A stretch of 64,000 nt of DNA from Fragilariopsis cylindrus CCMP1102 (GCA_900095095.1 FMBT01000304.1:515828-579827); one strand, 5' to 3'. Positions 46,256-56,656 are shown, counted from the stretch's first letter. Program-made: numbers and translations. The notes: a model not told the origin generated them from the letters alone.

Positions 46256-46293
46256 CATCTTTTGAAATTGCCCTGATCATATGATTTCTTTTG
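46208..46293 (-). repeat. 86-bp antisense copy of seven-helix gene exon 2 fragment
   Basis: The reverse complement of 46208-46293 aligns without gaps to 8642-8727 with about 80% identity counted by eye (CAGGGCAATTT, GTAAATTTAT, GGTAACATAC shared). Translated on the minus strand it reads SYDQGNFKRCYSLNAVNLCW, against SYYQGNFDRFYYLSNVNLYW in the receptor. It lies over the stop codon of the CDF-like gene. Confidence 0.85.
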
Positions 46294-46484
46294 AAGCAAG
46301 GCAGTCATAAAAAAGTGGAACTACAATATGCGTACCTATGCATACTTACATACCTATGAGACCTACACAGTCGTTCCAGCTAAATACTCGACTGAATACT
46401 AAGTGTCGATCTATCATATCGAGTCTCATTCTTCCCATCTCTAGATATTGTGTTACCGTTTTACCATCCCCTTCAGGCATACTA

Positions 46485-46569
46485 CTTCCTCCGTGCAACG
46501 CTTGACCCACAAAAAGCGAAATGTAGGAAAAAAATAATAGCGTACGAATCAAGCGTTGCACGGAGGAAG
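46485..46569. mobile_element. Stowaway-like MITE 2 (85 bp), TA target duplication
   Basis: Perfect 21-bp terminal inverted repeats starting CTTCCTCCGTGCAACGCTTG, TA on both sides (46483-46484, 46570-46571), no coding capacity. Shares the CTTCCTCC terminus with the 30452 element but differs inside. Confidence 0.85.
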
Positions 46570-47305
46570 TACTAGCTAGTACTTTCTACCTACCTCTAGT
46601 CAAAGTGTCAAGACAGGTTATATGTTATTCACCGCGCAAGTTAATTTAATTGCTCCCTAAAAAAGTAGCTACAATAGTATTGTAGTGTAAGTTTCCGCTC
46701 GTCACAAAATGCAACAGCTATATTTCCCTAGATCTTCTTTTCTTTGAATTAAATGTAGCTACTATTTAGATACGTCATACTTGTAGAGTTAAATGATGTA
46801 CATTCTATTATCACAAATCCCGCGTCATTACAAAGGAAGCGTGAGTAAAACGATGTTTGAGCGTGGAACTTATTTCCTCTGAGAGAGGCTGACGAAGGCG
46901 AGGTCGAGTCGAGTCAACACGGCACAGATAGTTCTACAACCGCGGACGACTCCATGTAGGGAATGTAGCAAGCTATCCATCGTGCTCTAGCTGGTAGTAG
47001 TCACCATTTGTCGATGACACTTAGATGAGGCGCATAGTTGGAGTAGTAACTATTTTTGTTACCATTAACGTCCCCACCCCACCGTAGCCATCCATATATG
47101 CTTTGTTTTATGACAAAATAGATAAAGAACAGTGTTGTGTGGCGTCGTCAGTGTACTACGTGTATCTATCTATTACAATAGAAGGAACGAAAACCTCATT
47201 TACGCCGAGCCATTTATTTCCTTATCATCCACAAACCATTATCATTTGTTTGTGCCAATTATTAGAAGGCCGCTTAAACATAATACATAATACAATTCAT
47301 TAACA

Positions 47306-48106
47306 ATGTTGTCAAGCCTCATGTCCTGGATTTCGCCTAATAATGATTCTGATGACAAGAAAGAAGAAGGGAATTCCGCCGCCGTTGCTGCTGCTAACCC
47401 CTGGATTTCGCCTAATGATAATCTTGATGATAAGAAAGGAGAAGGGTATTCCGCCGCCGTTGCTGCTGCTACTGCTGCTACCGGTGCCACCTCGAGTAGT
47501 AGTAGTGGGGTTGTTGCAGATGACAACAATAATAATAATGATGCAACAACTATGGCGGATAGCACAGTCTCAGTGAGTAGCGATGTTGCGGTGGATAAAG
47601 ATGGAGAAAAGCAGACAATGCACACTTCTTGGTCTGTCGGGGAAGCCGTCGAGATAAAAACGGATACTAACTTACCTGATTTTGGTATCATTGAAAAAAT
47701 CAACGGCGATGGTACTTACAACATTAAGAATTTAATTACAAAAGCTTCCATGAAATTGGTGCATTACGATCTACTTCAAGGGACGAATGATACCGAACTA
47801 TTATCTTCTTCTGCCACTAGTTCTTCTTCGTTTCCTCGGAGTTATGAAAAAAGATCTAAAAAAAAGGCTAGAAAATGCACTGTTATTTGTCAAGTGAAGG
47901 AAATAATTCTATCATCGATTCCTTGTTGGATAACAAAAGGAAATACAGATCACATCGCATTACTTGTTGATCAAGATGTGTTGGCATTGTTAGAACAGGG
48001 TTTTAGTCTGTCCGATGTACCACAAGAATCAAAGATCTGTATTGAGTGGCAATCTACGAAGAAAGAAGAACAGGTTCTAGTCTCATCTGTCAGTCTTGAA
48101 AGTTAA
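47306..48106 (+). CDS. Protein with Tudor/SH3-like domain
   Basis: 266 residues, ATG at 47306. Two N-terminal copies of WISPNxNxDDKKxEGxSAAV come from a 75-bp tandem duplication, followed by Ala/Thr/Ser/Asn linkers. A compact beta domain (about 107-155) reads SVGEAVEIKTDTNLPDFGII, GDGTYNIKNL and a strand ending KLVHYDLL, the pattern of Tudor/SH3-like and methyl-lysine-reader barrels. Then KRSKKKARK (nuclear-localisation-like) and a C-terminal helical region with VKEIILSSIPCWI. A nuclear or RNA-associated role is inference. Confidence 0.55.
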   Translation: MLSSLMSWISPNNDSDDKKEEGNSAAVAAANPWISPNDNLDDKKGEGYSAAVAAATAATGATSSSSSGVVADDNNNNNDATTMADSTVSVSSDVAVDKDGEKQTMHTSWSVGEAVEIKTDTNLPDFGIIEKINGDGTYNIKNLITKASMKLVHYDLLQGTNDTELLSSSATSSSSFPRSYEKRSKKKARKCTVICQVKEIILSSIPCWITKGNTDHIALLVDQDVLALLEQGFSLSDVPQESKICIEWQSTKKEEQVLVSSVSLES

Positions 48107-48646
48107 TAGTCAAGACGTGACGATCGAGAGATCGCTTCGATCGTCGACGATATAATAGTATATCATATCATGATGTTGATTGTTTCGTATACGTTACATA
48201 CGTGTACCTGATTATTCTTTCTAGGCACGATTTTACTCGCTTTGCAGTAAGGAATGAAACGTAAAATTATCAGTACTTTCCTACACGAAATGAAACAAAA
48301 TAACCGCTACTAGGAGTATAAAGCTGCTAATATGTTGTTATATATATATAGACCATCTTAATAAAGATATCATGCCCTTCTCGCCATCACCCTCGGGGGT
48401 TGTTTATGCTTTCACAATGTTAGGAACGATATCCGTTTACAACGACATACATACGTAGCTATGCGGATATAACTGAACGTAACTAAGCTTAAACTAATAT
48501 TTCCTTCAGACACAATATGAGCAAATTGGTATTTATTTAATATAAGCTAGTAAAATAAGTATCACATAATTGCATATTTAATTAATCTTATTTGCTGATG
48601 TTTCGATCTCTATCGATTATTGTTCTCTGATTGAAGGTCTTGTCTT
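48107..48646. other. Convergent intergenic region
   Basis: 3' flank between the Tudor-like gene (+) and the split TPR-like gene (-). No supported feature. Confidence 0.6.
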
Positions 48647-49503
48647 TCATGCGGCTGGTGCATACTGATATTTTCCAGATAGGTTGTGATGAAAACCATT
48701 TAAGTCAAAACTTGAATAATGTAGATAATCATTGCCATGACCATGATTTTGGTGGTTACGATTGCTGCTAATACTGCTACTATTACTGCTACAGTTGTTG
48801 AAATTAACTACCGTATGCATAATACAACTTAATACATGTTCTAAGCATCGAACGTGTTTCGTAGTATCATTTGAAATACGATGTATCTCACCTATATTAT
48901 TTGATATAATCATGACAAATCGTAAGTTACCAAGATTGTCAGAGTTGAACAACGATGTCGATGTCGTTGATGTTGACTCTTGTTGCTGCTGCTGTTGCTG
49001 CTCTTCGTATTCTGTGTGAAGTCGATAGGCCAACATATATAGATGTAACGATTGCTGTAATAATTTGGTAGTAGTAGTAGTAGTAGTAGAAGAAGTAGAA
49101 GTAGGTGCAGCAGCAGTAGCAGTGATAATTGATGTTGCAATTGCCTTTAAGTGATATGCCAAAGCAAGGTTGAATACGATGATCACTCTCAATGTAGATC
49201 CGGTGTAATAGTGCATCTGCTGTTCGATGGAACTACTCATGTTGACACGAAGTGCTTTTCGATACACAAACCCGTAACAATCATCATCATTTTTGTCAAT
49301 ACTGCTGTAACAATCCATTGAATAGTCTTGCTCTTCTTCTTCTTCTCGTTCCTCTCTTATTAAAAAACAGGATTGAAGACTGTAGCATGTACAGCAATCA
49401 AATGAGAGACTCTGCTTTAATCCCTTTGTTAAAAGGGCTATTGCTTCTTCGTAGTTACCATCTGATATTGACATGGATGCTATGCTATTGAGCCTATAAC
49501 ATT
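48647..49503 (-). pseudogene. TPR-like gene split by the copia element: 3' part
   Basis: 275 codons from the in-duplication ATG at 49474 to the stop at 48647. TPR-like pairs: DGNYEEAIALLTKGLKQSL, VIIVFNLALAYHLKAIA, LQQSLHLYMLAYRLHTE and NNIGEIHRIS, the layout of a widespread diatom TPR-like family. Poly-Thr, poly-Gln and Ser/Asn tracts separate them. The true N-terminus (56837-56786) is now 7.3 kb away. Without the element and one duplication copy the frame is continuous, 305 codons including stop (52+129+734 bases). The 3' part could still be expressed from the internal ATG. Confidence 0.75.
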
Positions 49504-49509
49504 CGTTTA
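49381..49509. repeat. 129-bp direct duplication flanking the copia element, left copy
   Basis: Identical to 56657-56785 over all 129 bases as read here. Starts TGTAGCATGTACAG and ends CATTCGTTTA. It is host TPR-gene sequence. Two extra bases (AA, 49510-49511) separate it from the LTR. Confidence 0.95.
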
Positions 49510-49511
49510 AA

Positions 49512-50092
49512 TGTTGGCGCGCACCAATTCAGTCGCGAGCGACATCTATTCAAGACGCGAATGGTCCCCAGTCCCAAAGGGATGCGACCTACAGGGGATG
49601 CAGGGATGCAGTTGAAGGGATGTACAATACCCAATCCATTCTAATACAGTATATTACAATATGGAAGTGTAATTACAGTATGCGCAGATGAGAGAGAATT
49701 ACAGTATCTATAGAGAACAGGGATGCAGGCGTCACTAGATGGAGTGCAGTGAGAGAGAGAATTACAGTATCTATAGAGAACAGGGATGCAGGCGTCACTA
49801 GATGGAGTGCAGTGAAAGCAGCTCCGATCTAGCAAGCAGCATCTCGTGCTAGTTAATACTGTATGAAAGAAAAGATGAAAAACGGTCGAAATTCCGGTAC
49901 TACTAGATAATACTAGTAGTGATGGAATTTGATCCGAAAACCACACCTCTCTCTCACAATATTGTTTTGAACAGATATTAAGAAGGAATGGAATAGAACG
50001 TAAGCTATACATTATAATAAGAAAGTTAATAAGATACTGACGTAAGACCACTTGTATTCACTCGAGCTAGTAATAAAAGACACAGTCTAACA
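49512..50092 (+). repeat. 5' LTR of the copia element (581 bp)
   Basis: TGTTGG...CTAACA ends (TG...CA), same length as the 3' LTR (56076-56656). No difference was seen and a 136-codon antisense frame inside is identical in both. Contains a 63-bp tandem (AATTACAGTATCTATAGAGA... near 49698 and 49761). Confidence 0.95.
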
Positions 50093-50128
50093 TAATTTAA
50101 ATTACGGGACTAGATCTGGTTACTAGGA

Positions 50129-52120
50129 ATGCAACAGCAAGACGCAGACGATCCAGAACTTTCAGAGGAAGGCAAGGAAGACACTCAAGACAAGCAAGCA
50201 CTTGAAGACGAAGTAGTCGAAGCCAAGGACGATACTGAAGACAAGCAAGATCTTGCAGAAGAAGCAATCGTCAAGAAGAAGCAAGCGACAATGAGTGACG
50301 AGAAGAATCACATCAAGTCTCGCTATGCGAAGATTCCAATCATGAAGGAAGGAATGACGGCCATCCAGTATGCGCTTAAAGAACCGCAACTGCGATCCGT
50401 CATGGATATTAGTGGATGCATTGAATGTTTCTCTGAAACACGACACAAGGATCTGCCGGCAAAAGCAGATGGTGCAACGACGAAGGAGGAGGAAGTAGCG
50501 GTCCTGAAGCACAGGAATTGTATCAGTATTATGATCCAATCCTTTGGTGAGAACACGAAACTAACTCTTGCATTACAGTCGACCGTAAATGAAGATTGGC
50601 CGACTGGCCAATCGCACTTGGTTATCAGGAAGATAAACATCAAGTTCAAACGACAAGGATCTGGGACTAATGACAGGCAGGCCTTAGCGGCTCGCAAGAA
50701 AGCATTTGAAGCAGTCAAGATGGAACAACGTGATAACCCGGCGGTTATGTTTCAGAGATTTGATGAACTGATTTTGCAGTACGGAACAAGTTCTAATAAA
50801 TTAACCGATGAAGAGATCATGGCAATGGTCCATGAAAAGATACCAGTGCACTACCTAAGCGTTCTCGCCAACCACGAGACGCGTCTGAAGATTACAGGTG
50901 ATATAATGACTTATGATATTATGCAAGACGTCATTAACGATTGGTACGAAGAGATTACTAACCATGATGGAAAACAATGGAAGTCGTCAAACTTGAAAGA
51001 GATCGCATTGTTGACAGCGTCGTACAAACAAGCATCGAACTCTTACAAGTCACCAGGAAGAGGTGGAGCCGGTAGGGGCGGGTACCAACGACGTCAGCAG
51101 AATCAAGCACACGGACGATTTGCCGCGAAGACCGACAAGGCATGTTACTACTGCCATAAAGTTGGCCACATGAAGAGAGATTGCAACAAGCACAAGGCCG
51201 ACAGACGTGACTTACAATGCAGCCATTGCAATATGAACGGTCATATTGCTGAAACGTGTTATAAGCTGCACCCAGAACTGAAGCCTGCTAATGGCGGCGC
51301 CAGGTTTGGTAAAGTCGCTGGCGAACATGCGAATGCTAATATTGATGATATCGATATATTCTTAGGAGCATTTTCTGATCATGACGACGACGAGGATTCA
51401 TTCAATGAAGATCCTCAAGATGAAATCGATGACGAATATGAACACGTAAATAATTATGATTCTGATGCTGAAATTATTTATGGTGAGAGACCAAGCATAA
51501 TGGATAACTGGGGTCAGGCAAGTGATCAAGAAGAACAAGCTGAGAAGTTCGCTATGGCAAGAATCCATCGAGATCGTCGAATGGAAGGAAAGGATCCGGT
51601 TGCTGCTCATCAACGAGAGCAAATTCGGGAACAAGCCAGGGAGTTACAGGCTGATCAGGCGCATTTGGAACGAGTTGAAATGTATGCTGAACGCGAACGA
51701 ATGGAGATGATAATGAACCCTGAACGTGAACAACATCAAGTAATAGATCTCACTGGTGACGTGGTTCTGATTACAACGGAAGATGATGATGATGACCTAA
51801 GTCAAGACACTCAAGTTATTGCAGCAAACCGTGCTGCACAGCTAGAAGAAAACGAAATGTTTGCAATTATTATCGACACTAGTATCACCATGCAGAAGAG
51901 ACAAAATCCAAGAGACTGGGCAGACTGTGTACTAAGTAAGTTTTTATTTATTGGTATTGAAACTAGGAGTCAGCTATTGAAGGCAATACATGAAGGTGTA
52001 TTGAATAGGAGATTAAGAAACCAAAACAAAAGTACTATGAATAAAGAAACGATTGATACGTTGAAGTTTGAACTGTTACGTGCAAGAGCACGTGAGAACA
52101 GAAACATCAGTGATGAATGA
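50129..52120 (+). CDS. Copia Gag with two CCHC zinc knuckles
   Basis: 663 residues. An acidic N-terminus, then a UBN2-like gag region (DNPAVMFQRFDELILQYGT, MTYDIMQDVINDWYEEI). Zinc knuckle 1 is CYYCHKVGHMKRDC (Cys339, Cys342, His347, Cys352) and knuckle 2 is CSHCNMNGHIAETC (Cys364, Cys367, His372, Cys377). A long acidic, Glu/Arg-rich C-terminal half follows. The stop is UGA at 52118-52120; the same frame then stays open into pol. Confidence 0.93.
   Translation: MQQQDADDPELSEEGKEDTQDKQALEDEVVEAKDDTEDKQDLAEEAIVKKKQATMSDEKNHIKSRYAKIPIMKEGMTAIQYALKEPQLRSVMDISGCIECFSETRHKDLPAKADGATTKEEEVAVLKHRNCISIMIQSFGENTKLTLALQSTVNEDWPTGQSHLVIRKINIKFKRQGSGTNDRQALAARKKAFEAVKMEQRDNPAVMFQRFDELILQYGTSSNKLTDEEIMAMVHEKIPVHYLSVLANHETRLKITGDIMTYDIMQDVINDWYEEITNHDGKQWKSSNLKEIALLTASYKQASNSYKSPGRGGAGRGGYQRRQQNQAHGRFAAKTDKACYYCHKVGHMKRDCNKHKADRRDLQCSHCNMNGHIAETCYKLHPELKPANGGARFGKVAGEHANANIDDIDIFLGAFSDHDDDEDSFNEDPQDEIDDEYEHVNNYDSDAEIIYGERPSIMDNWGQASDQEEQAEKFAMARIHRDRRMEGKDPVAAHQREQIREQARELQADQAHLERVEMYAERERMEMIMNPEREQHQVIDLTGDVVLITTEDDDDDLSQDTQVIAANRAAQLEENEMFAIIIDTSITMQKRQNPRDWADCVLSKFLFIGIETRSQLLKAIHEGVLNRRLRNQNKSTMNKETIDTLKFELLRARARENRNISDE
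52118..52120 (+). promoter_or_regulatory. Single in-frame UGA between gag and pol (candidate readthrough site)
   Basis: Gag and the first pol ATG (52217) are in the same frame, and only this UGA lies between 50129 and 55984. The 32 codons after it contain no stop although the DNA is about 70% A+T. Context is GAA-UGA-CAU. Alternatives are reinitiation at 52217 or an inactivating mutation. Confidence 0.6.
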
Positions 52121-52216
52121 CATTCACCTGATGCGGTAGCTGTAAGAGAATTAATAAATAATACATATATATATAATGATAACGAAAATTGCACAACAAA
52201 ACTTATATACGAATAC

Positions 52217-55200
52217 ATGAATTACACAACAACTACACATCAGTTCAAATTACATATTTTATTAAACAACAACAAAGAAAAGCAACAGTATTATGGCGAT
52301 TATATATTTACAAATATAATGTCGTTTCCTTCGACATCAGAGATGTTGCTAGATGACAACATCGCTGTATGTGATACAGGAAGTACAGCTCATTTTAGCG
52401 GCAGTGACCGAGGAGCTGAAAATGAAATAACGTGGATGAATCATTCAACTACGGATGCCAGTGGTAACAATATGAAGGTTACGAAAGTATTCGATTTGAA
52501 TGTCATGCTCACTGACAGATACGGTAACGAATTAAGTAAAGCAAAGATAACAAGAATTCGTTATGCGAAAGATAAACCGTTTACATTACTGGCAACAAAC
52601 AAGTATATGGAGAAAGGTTTTGTAATGAATGGAAATAAAGAAGTTGGTATTAGATTAACAAAAGGAAACGTCAGTGTGACGTTTGACATACCAATTAGAA
52701 CAAATGAAGGAGTTCTATGGTGTTTGCATATGAAAAGATTAGCACCTGATGGCTTAGACCAAGTAGCGGAAGTGTCTTGTTTTGTAACCAATATAGTCAA
52801 AGCACACGGATTGCTGGGTCACAGTAATGAAGCCTACACGAGAAAGACAGCAGAACATTTGGGCTGGAAAGTTACCAGAGGAACACTTGGTAACTGTGAG
52901 AGTTGTGCAATAGGAAAAGCACGACAAAAGAATTTGGGAAAGGGAGAATCAAACCCACCAAATGAAATTGGAGAAATGTACTACATAGATGGTATGAGTC
53001 TTAAGAAAACAAAGAAAACAGTTGGACCGTTTCCGTCGCAAAACTGTATGGTAATGATGACAGAGTATCATACTGGTCATGGATTTGTAAACTGGTTTGA
53101 AAGTAAGGACGGTTTTATAAATGATTTTTGTAAGAACATAAGTATTTTACAATCTAAGCATAAGTATGTAATAAAGCGACTTAGAGGTGACGGGGCTGGA
53201 GAAAACAATTCATTTTTACAAGAAATGAATTCAGCAAGATGGAAATTTAACGTTACACCGGAATGGACACCAAGAGATACTCCTCAACAGAATCGAGTTG
53301 AGAATCCTATCTTTGTGTGTTGTATGAGGGCACGAACATTGCAGGCTAGTGCAAACGTGCCAAATGATATGAAGAATGTACTGTTTCCTTATGCATACAA
53401 GTGTGCATTCGATTGCAGATCATTAGAAGTTATAAATGTGCATGGAGTCATGAAGACAAGAGCGGAGCATTTTAACAAGGAACTTCCAAATTTTAGTAGA
53501 TATCTAAGAAGATGGGGTGAAGCAGGTACAGTCAAAACAACACCAGTAAATGCAGCCAAGTCAAGAGAACGTGGAGTAACTTGTATTTTTGTTGGTTATG
53601 CTGATAAACGTCCAGGTGATTGTTATGTAATGATTGACCCGAAGAGCAAGAATTATAGACCTTATTTCTCAAGAGATGTTATATTTCTAAATAGAAATTA
53701 CTATACCAAGTCAAACGTACCAAGAAATGGCAGCGTAATACAAGTACAAGGAATTAATCATATATTTGATACAAGTGCTGATCAGGGTAGTGTAGTAGTG
53801 AATGAAATTGAAAACGAAATTGACAATGAAAGCAATACAGATGATCAAGACTTTAATCAAATGGAAGATGAGAGTAATAATGACCAAGATGATAACAGCA
53901 ATAACAACAATGAAGACCAAGAAAATGATGATGATGAAGTTGAAACTGCTGAAGAAGAAGAACCTCCAACAAGAACAAGAACTGGAAGAAAAGTAAAACC
54001 AAGAGTTAGATTGGACGGATCCTCAATAACTAATTATGGCGTGGCAGCACTAATACAGGAAGAAAGAAATCCTCAAGATGTCATAGCTGTAATGATTGAT
54101 ATCGAAGATGAATTACTAAGTAATACATATGATCTGGGCGATGGAGAAATCAATCATATAGCAGAAAGTGTACTAGAATGTCCATCAATGACCCAAGAAG
54201 AATTAATATTATCAACATTAGGTGAAGAAGAATGCTATGAAGAAATAGATCAAGCATACGGTATCAACAATGAGCAAGGCGAATTCATGCTGGTAGCAGC
54301 AGTATTGAAGAAAGAAGAAGACTATTTTCTAGTCGGCGCGACTGGACACAATTATGGAAACACAGCAGAGCTAAGTGTAATGAACTACAAGCAAGCAATG
54401 GAAACTATCAACAAGGAAGAATGGCTAAAAGCAATTAAGATAGAACATGCAAAGATGCAGAAATACAATGTGTTTGAAGTAGTACATCCAAAAGATGTAC
54501 CGAAGGGAACAAAGCTTATGAATTTTACATGGGCAATGAAGAAGAAAGCAAGTGGAGTTTATAGAGCCAGACTTGCGGCTCGAGGATTCCAACAGAAAGT
54601 GAATTCTCAATATCGCGAAGATGATAAATCCTCACCAGTAATTAATGATGTATCAATCAAGATTGTACTAACACTAATTGTACTGGCTGGGTGGAGTACA
54701 CGTATAACTGATGTTGAAGGAGCATTTCTGAATGGTTCTTTTGAAAGAAAACATGAAAAGTTGTATACAGAAGTACCAGAAGGATTAAAAGATTGCTATC
54801 CATGGTGGGCAATATTATTGATGTTGAAATCAATGTATGGAACAATTCAAGGCGCATTGCAATGGTTCAGAGAAATATGCATGGCGTTGAAGTACTTATC
54901 ATGGGAAAGAAATAAATCAGACCCGTGTTTATTCTATAAGTGGACTGATGATAAGTTGGTAGTATTTTTGTTATGGGTTGATGACTGTCTAGTAGCCGGG
55001 CCTGAACAACTGGTAACAGAAAATACAACGGAGTTTCGAAAACTATATGATACTACCGATGAAGGAGAAATGACTGAGTACGTTGGATGCAAGGTTGAAC
55101 GTACATTTGAACAGATCAGATTAACACAACCAGTGAAAATTAAGAGGTTGATGGATGAGTTTGGCTATGATGGAAAGGTAAAACCAAACACACCTGCGAA

Positions 55201-55984
55201 GCCGGGTAGTGTACTATCAGTGGATTCAATAGGTAGCGAATCTGTGAGTCCAGAAGAAGCAACAAAGTTTAAAAGTGTCATAGGTATGACAAATCATATG
55301 GTGAGATGGAGCCGTGTTGATTGTCAAAATCCGAACAGAGAATGTTCACAACAGGTAAAAGATCCAACTAAAATGGGAATGTTACACATGGACAGAATGT
55401 GTGAATTTATGGTGGCAACAGGAGATCGAGGATATACTGTCAAGCCAGACCTGCCCGGAAGCTGGGACAGCACAAAGAATTATAAATTCAAGATATCAGG
55501 TGAAAGCGATAGTGAATACGCAAAAGACCCAACAAGAAGAAGTGTGAACTGTGGAGCAACTTTCTTGTGCGGTGCTTTAATAAAGATGTTTTGCAAAATG
55601 ATGCCAATTGTGGCACTATCTACAACAGAGGCTGAATTGTATTCAGCAGTGTTGACAGCACAGGATATGATGTTTGCCTACTATATTATGATTGGAATGG
55701 GACTGACAGTCGAGCTTCCAATGGTACTTTACATAGATAACCGAGGAGCGGTTGATCTGGCAAATAATTGGTCTGTAGGTGGTAGAACACGACATATGGA
55801 CGTAAAACAGAACTACCTGAGAGAATTGAAAGAATCAGGAATGATTAGATCAATGTGGAAGAGTGGAGAAGAAATTACTACGGATATGAATACCAAGAAT
55901 ACGCAAGTTAAAACATTTTGGTATCATTCAGATAAAGTAATGTCATTTCCCTCAGAGGAAGAATTGAAAACAAGAAAAGAGTAA
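52217..55984 (+). CDS. Copia Pol: protease, integrase, reverse transcriptase, RNase H
   Basis: 1255 residues from the ATG at 52217, and possibly longer by UGA readthrough. The protease motif is CDTGSTAH (Asp53). The GAG-pre-integrase zinc region is HGLLGHSN...CESCAIGKA. The integrase triad is Asp258 (YIDGM), Asp325 (LRGDGAGEN) and Glu362 (QQNRVEN), spacing about DD36E. RT has TDVEGAFLNG and a WVDD catalytic box (Trp920-Val-Asp922-Asp923), where YVDD is usual. RNase H carries IVALSTTEAEL, YIDNRGAVDLANNWSVGG and RTRHMDVK. An acidic N/D/E hinge separates integrase from RT. The frame is intact throughout, supporting a functional copy. Confidence 0.95.
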   Translation: MNYTTTTHQFKLHILLNNNKEKQQYYGDYIFTNIMSFPSTSEMLLDDNIAVCDTGSTAHFSGSDRGAENEITWMNHSTTDASGNNMKVTKVFDLNVMLTDRYGNELSKAKITRIRYAKDKPFTLLATNKYMEKGFVMNGNKEVGIRLTKGNVSVTFDIPIRTNEGVLWCLHMKRLAPDGLDQVAEVSCFVTNIVKAHGLLGHSNEAYTRKTAEHLGWKVTRGTLGNCESCAIGKARQKNLGKGESNPPNEIGEMYYIDGMSLKKTKKTVGPFPSQNCMVMMTEYHTGHGFVNWFESKDGFINDFCKNISILQSKHKYVIKRLRGDGAGENNSFLQEMNSARWKFNVTPEWTPRDTPQQNRVENPIFVCCMRARTLQASANVPNDMKNVLFPYAYKCAFDCRSLEVINVHGVMKTRAEHFNKELPNFSRYLRRWGEAGTVKTTPVNAAKSRERGVTCIFVGYADKRPGDCYVMIDPKSKNYRPYFSRDVIFLNRNYYTKSNVPRNGSVIQVQGINHIFDTSADQGSVVVNEIENEIDNESNTDDQDFNQMEDESNNDQDDNSNNNNEDQENDDDEVETAEEEEPPTRTRTGRKVKPRVRLDGSSITNYGVAALIQEERNPQDVIAVMIDIEDELLSNTYDLGDGEINHIAESVLECPSMTQEELILSTLGEEECYEEIDQAYGINNEQGEFMLVAAVLKKEEDYFLVGATGHNYGNTAELSVMNYKQAMETINKEEWLKAIKIEHAKMQKYNVFEVVHPKDVPKGTKLMNFTWAMKKKASGVYRARLAARGFQQKVNSQYREDDKSSPVINDVSIKIVLTLIVLAGWSTRITDVEGAFLNGSFERKHEKLYTEVPEGLKDCYPWWAILLMLKSMYGTIQGALQWFREICMALKYLSWERNKSDPCLFYKWTDDKLVVFLLWVDDCLVAGPEQLVTENTTEFRKLYDTTDEGEMTEYVGCKVERTFEQIRLTQPVKIKRLMDEFGYDGKVKPNTPAKPGSVLSVDSIGSESVSPEEATKFKSVIGMTNHMVRWSRVDCQNPNRECSQQVKDPTKMGMLHMDRMCEFMVATGDRGYTVKPDLPGSWDSTKNYKFKISGESDSEYAKDPTRRSVNCGATFLCGALIKMFCKMMPIVALSTTEAELYSAVLTAQDMMFAYYIMIGMGLTVELPMVLYIDNRGAVDLANNWSVGGRTRHMDVKQNYLRELKESGMIRSMWKSGEEITTDMNTKNTQVKTFWYHSDKVMSFPSEEELKTRKE

Positions 55985-56075
55985 ATTGGTTTAGACAAGT
56001 GGTCGAATCAAGATAATAATAATAATGCATATAAATATGAAGTATATATATATATATAATACGACCAGGGTAGTG

Positions 56076-56656
56076 TGTTGGCGCGCACCAATTCAGTCGC
56101 GAGCGACATCTATTCAAGACGCGAATGGTCCCCAGTCCCAAAGGGATGCGACCTACAGGGGATGCAGGGATGCAGTTGAAGGGATGTACAATACCCAATC
56201 CATTCTAATACAGTATATTACAATATGGAAGTGTAATTACAGTATGCGCAGATGAGAGAGAATTACAGTATCTATAGAGAACAGGGATGCAGGCGTCACT
56301 AGATGGAGTGCAGTGAGAGAGAGAATTACAGTATCTATAGAGAACAGGGATGCAGGCGTCACTAGATGGAGTGCAGTGAAAGCAGCTCCGATCTAGCAAG
56401 CAGCATCTCGTGCTAGTTAATACTGTATGAAAGAAAAGATGAAAAACGGTCGAAATTCCGGTACTACTAGATAATACTAGTAGTGATGGAATTTGATCCG
56501 AAAACCACACCTCTCTCTCACAATATTGTTTTGAACAGATATTAAGAAGGAATGGAATAGAACGTAAGCTATACATTATAATAAGAAAGTTAATAAGATA
56601 CTGACGTAAGACCACTTGTATTCACTCGAGCTAGTAATAAAAGACACAGTCTAACA
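56076..56656 (+). repeat. 3' LTR of the copia element (581 bp)
   Basis: Starts TGTTGGCGCGCACC after CAGGGTAGTG and ends CTAACA. Offset exactly 6564 bases from the 5' LTR. Confidence 0.95.

Larger units (their letters stand above)
49512..56656 (+). mobile_element. Full-length Ty1/copia (CoDi-like) LTR retrotransposon, 7145 bp
   Basis: 581-bp LTRs flank gag (50129-52120) and pol (52217-55984). Pol order is protease, integrase, RT, RNase H, which defines copia. The RNase H segment DLANNWSVGGRTRHMDVK is typical of diatom CoDi elements. The primer-binding site after 50093 is not a recognisable tRNA-iMet match. The polypurine tract before 56076 is weak (CAGGGTAGTG). Apparent LTR identity implies recent insertion. 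Flanks are 129-bp duplications, not the usual 5-bp ones. Confidence 0.95.

Noticed and set aside
49641-50051. 136-codon minus-strand frame, repeated identically at 56205-56615
   Set aside because: Lies wholly inside the LTRs and contains the 63-bp tandem; no coding evidence beyond openness.
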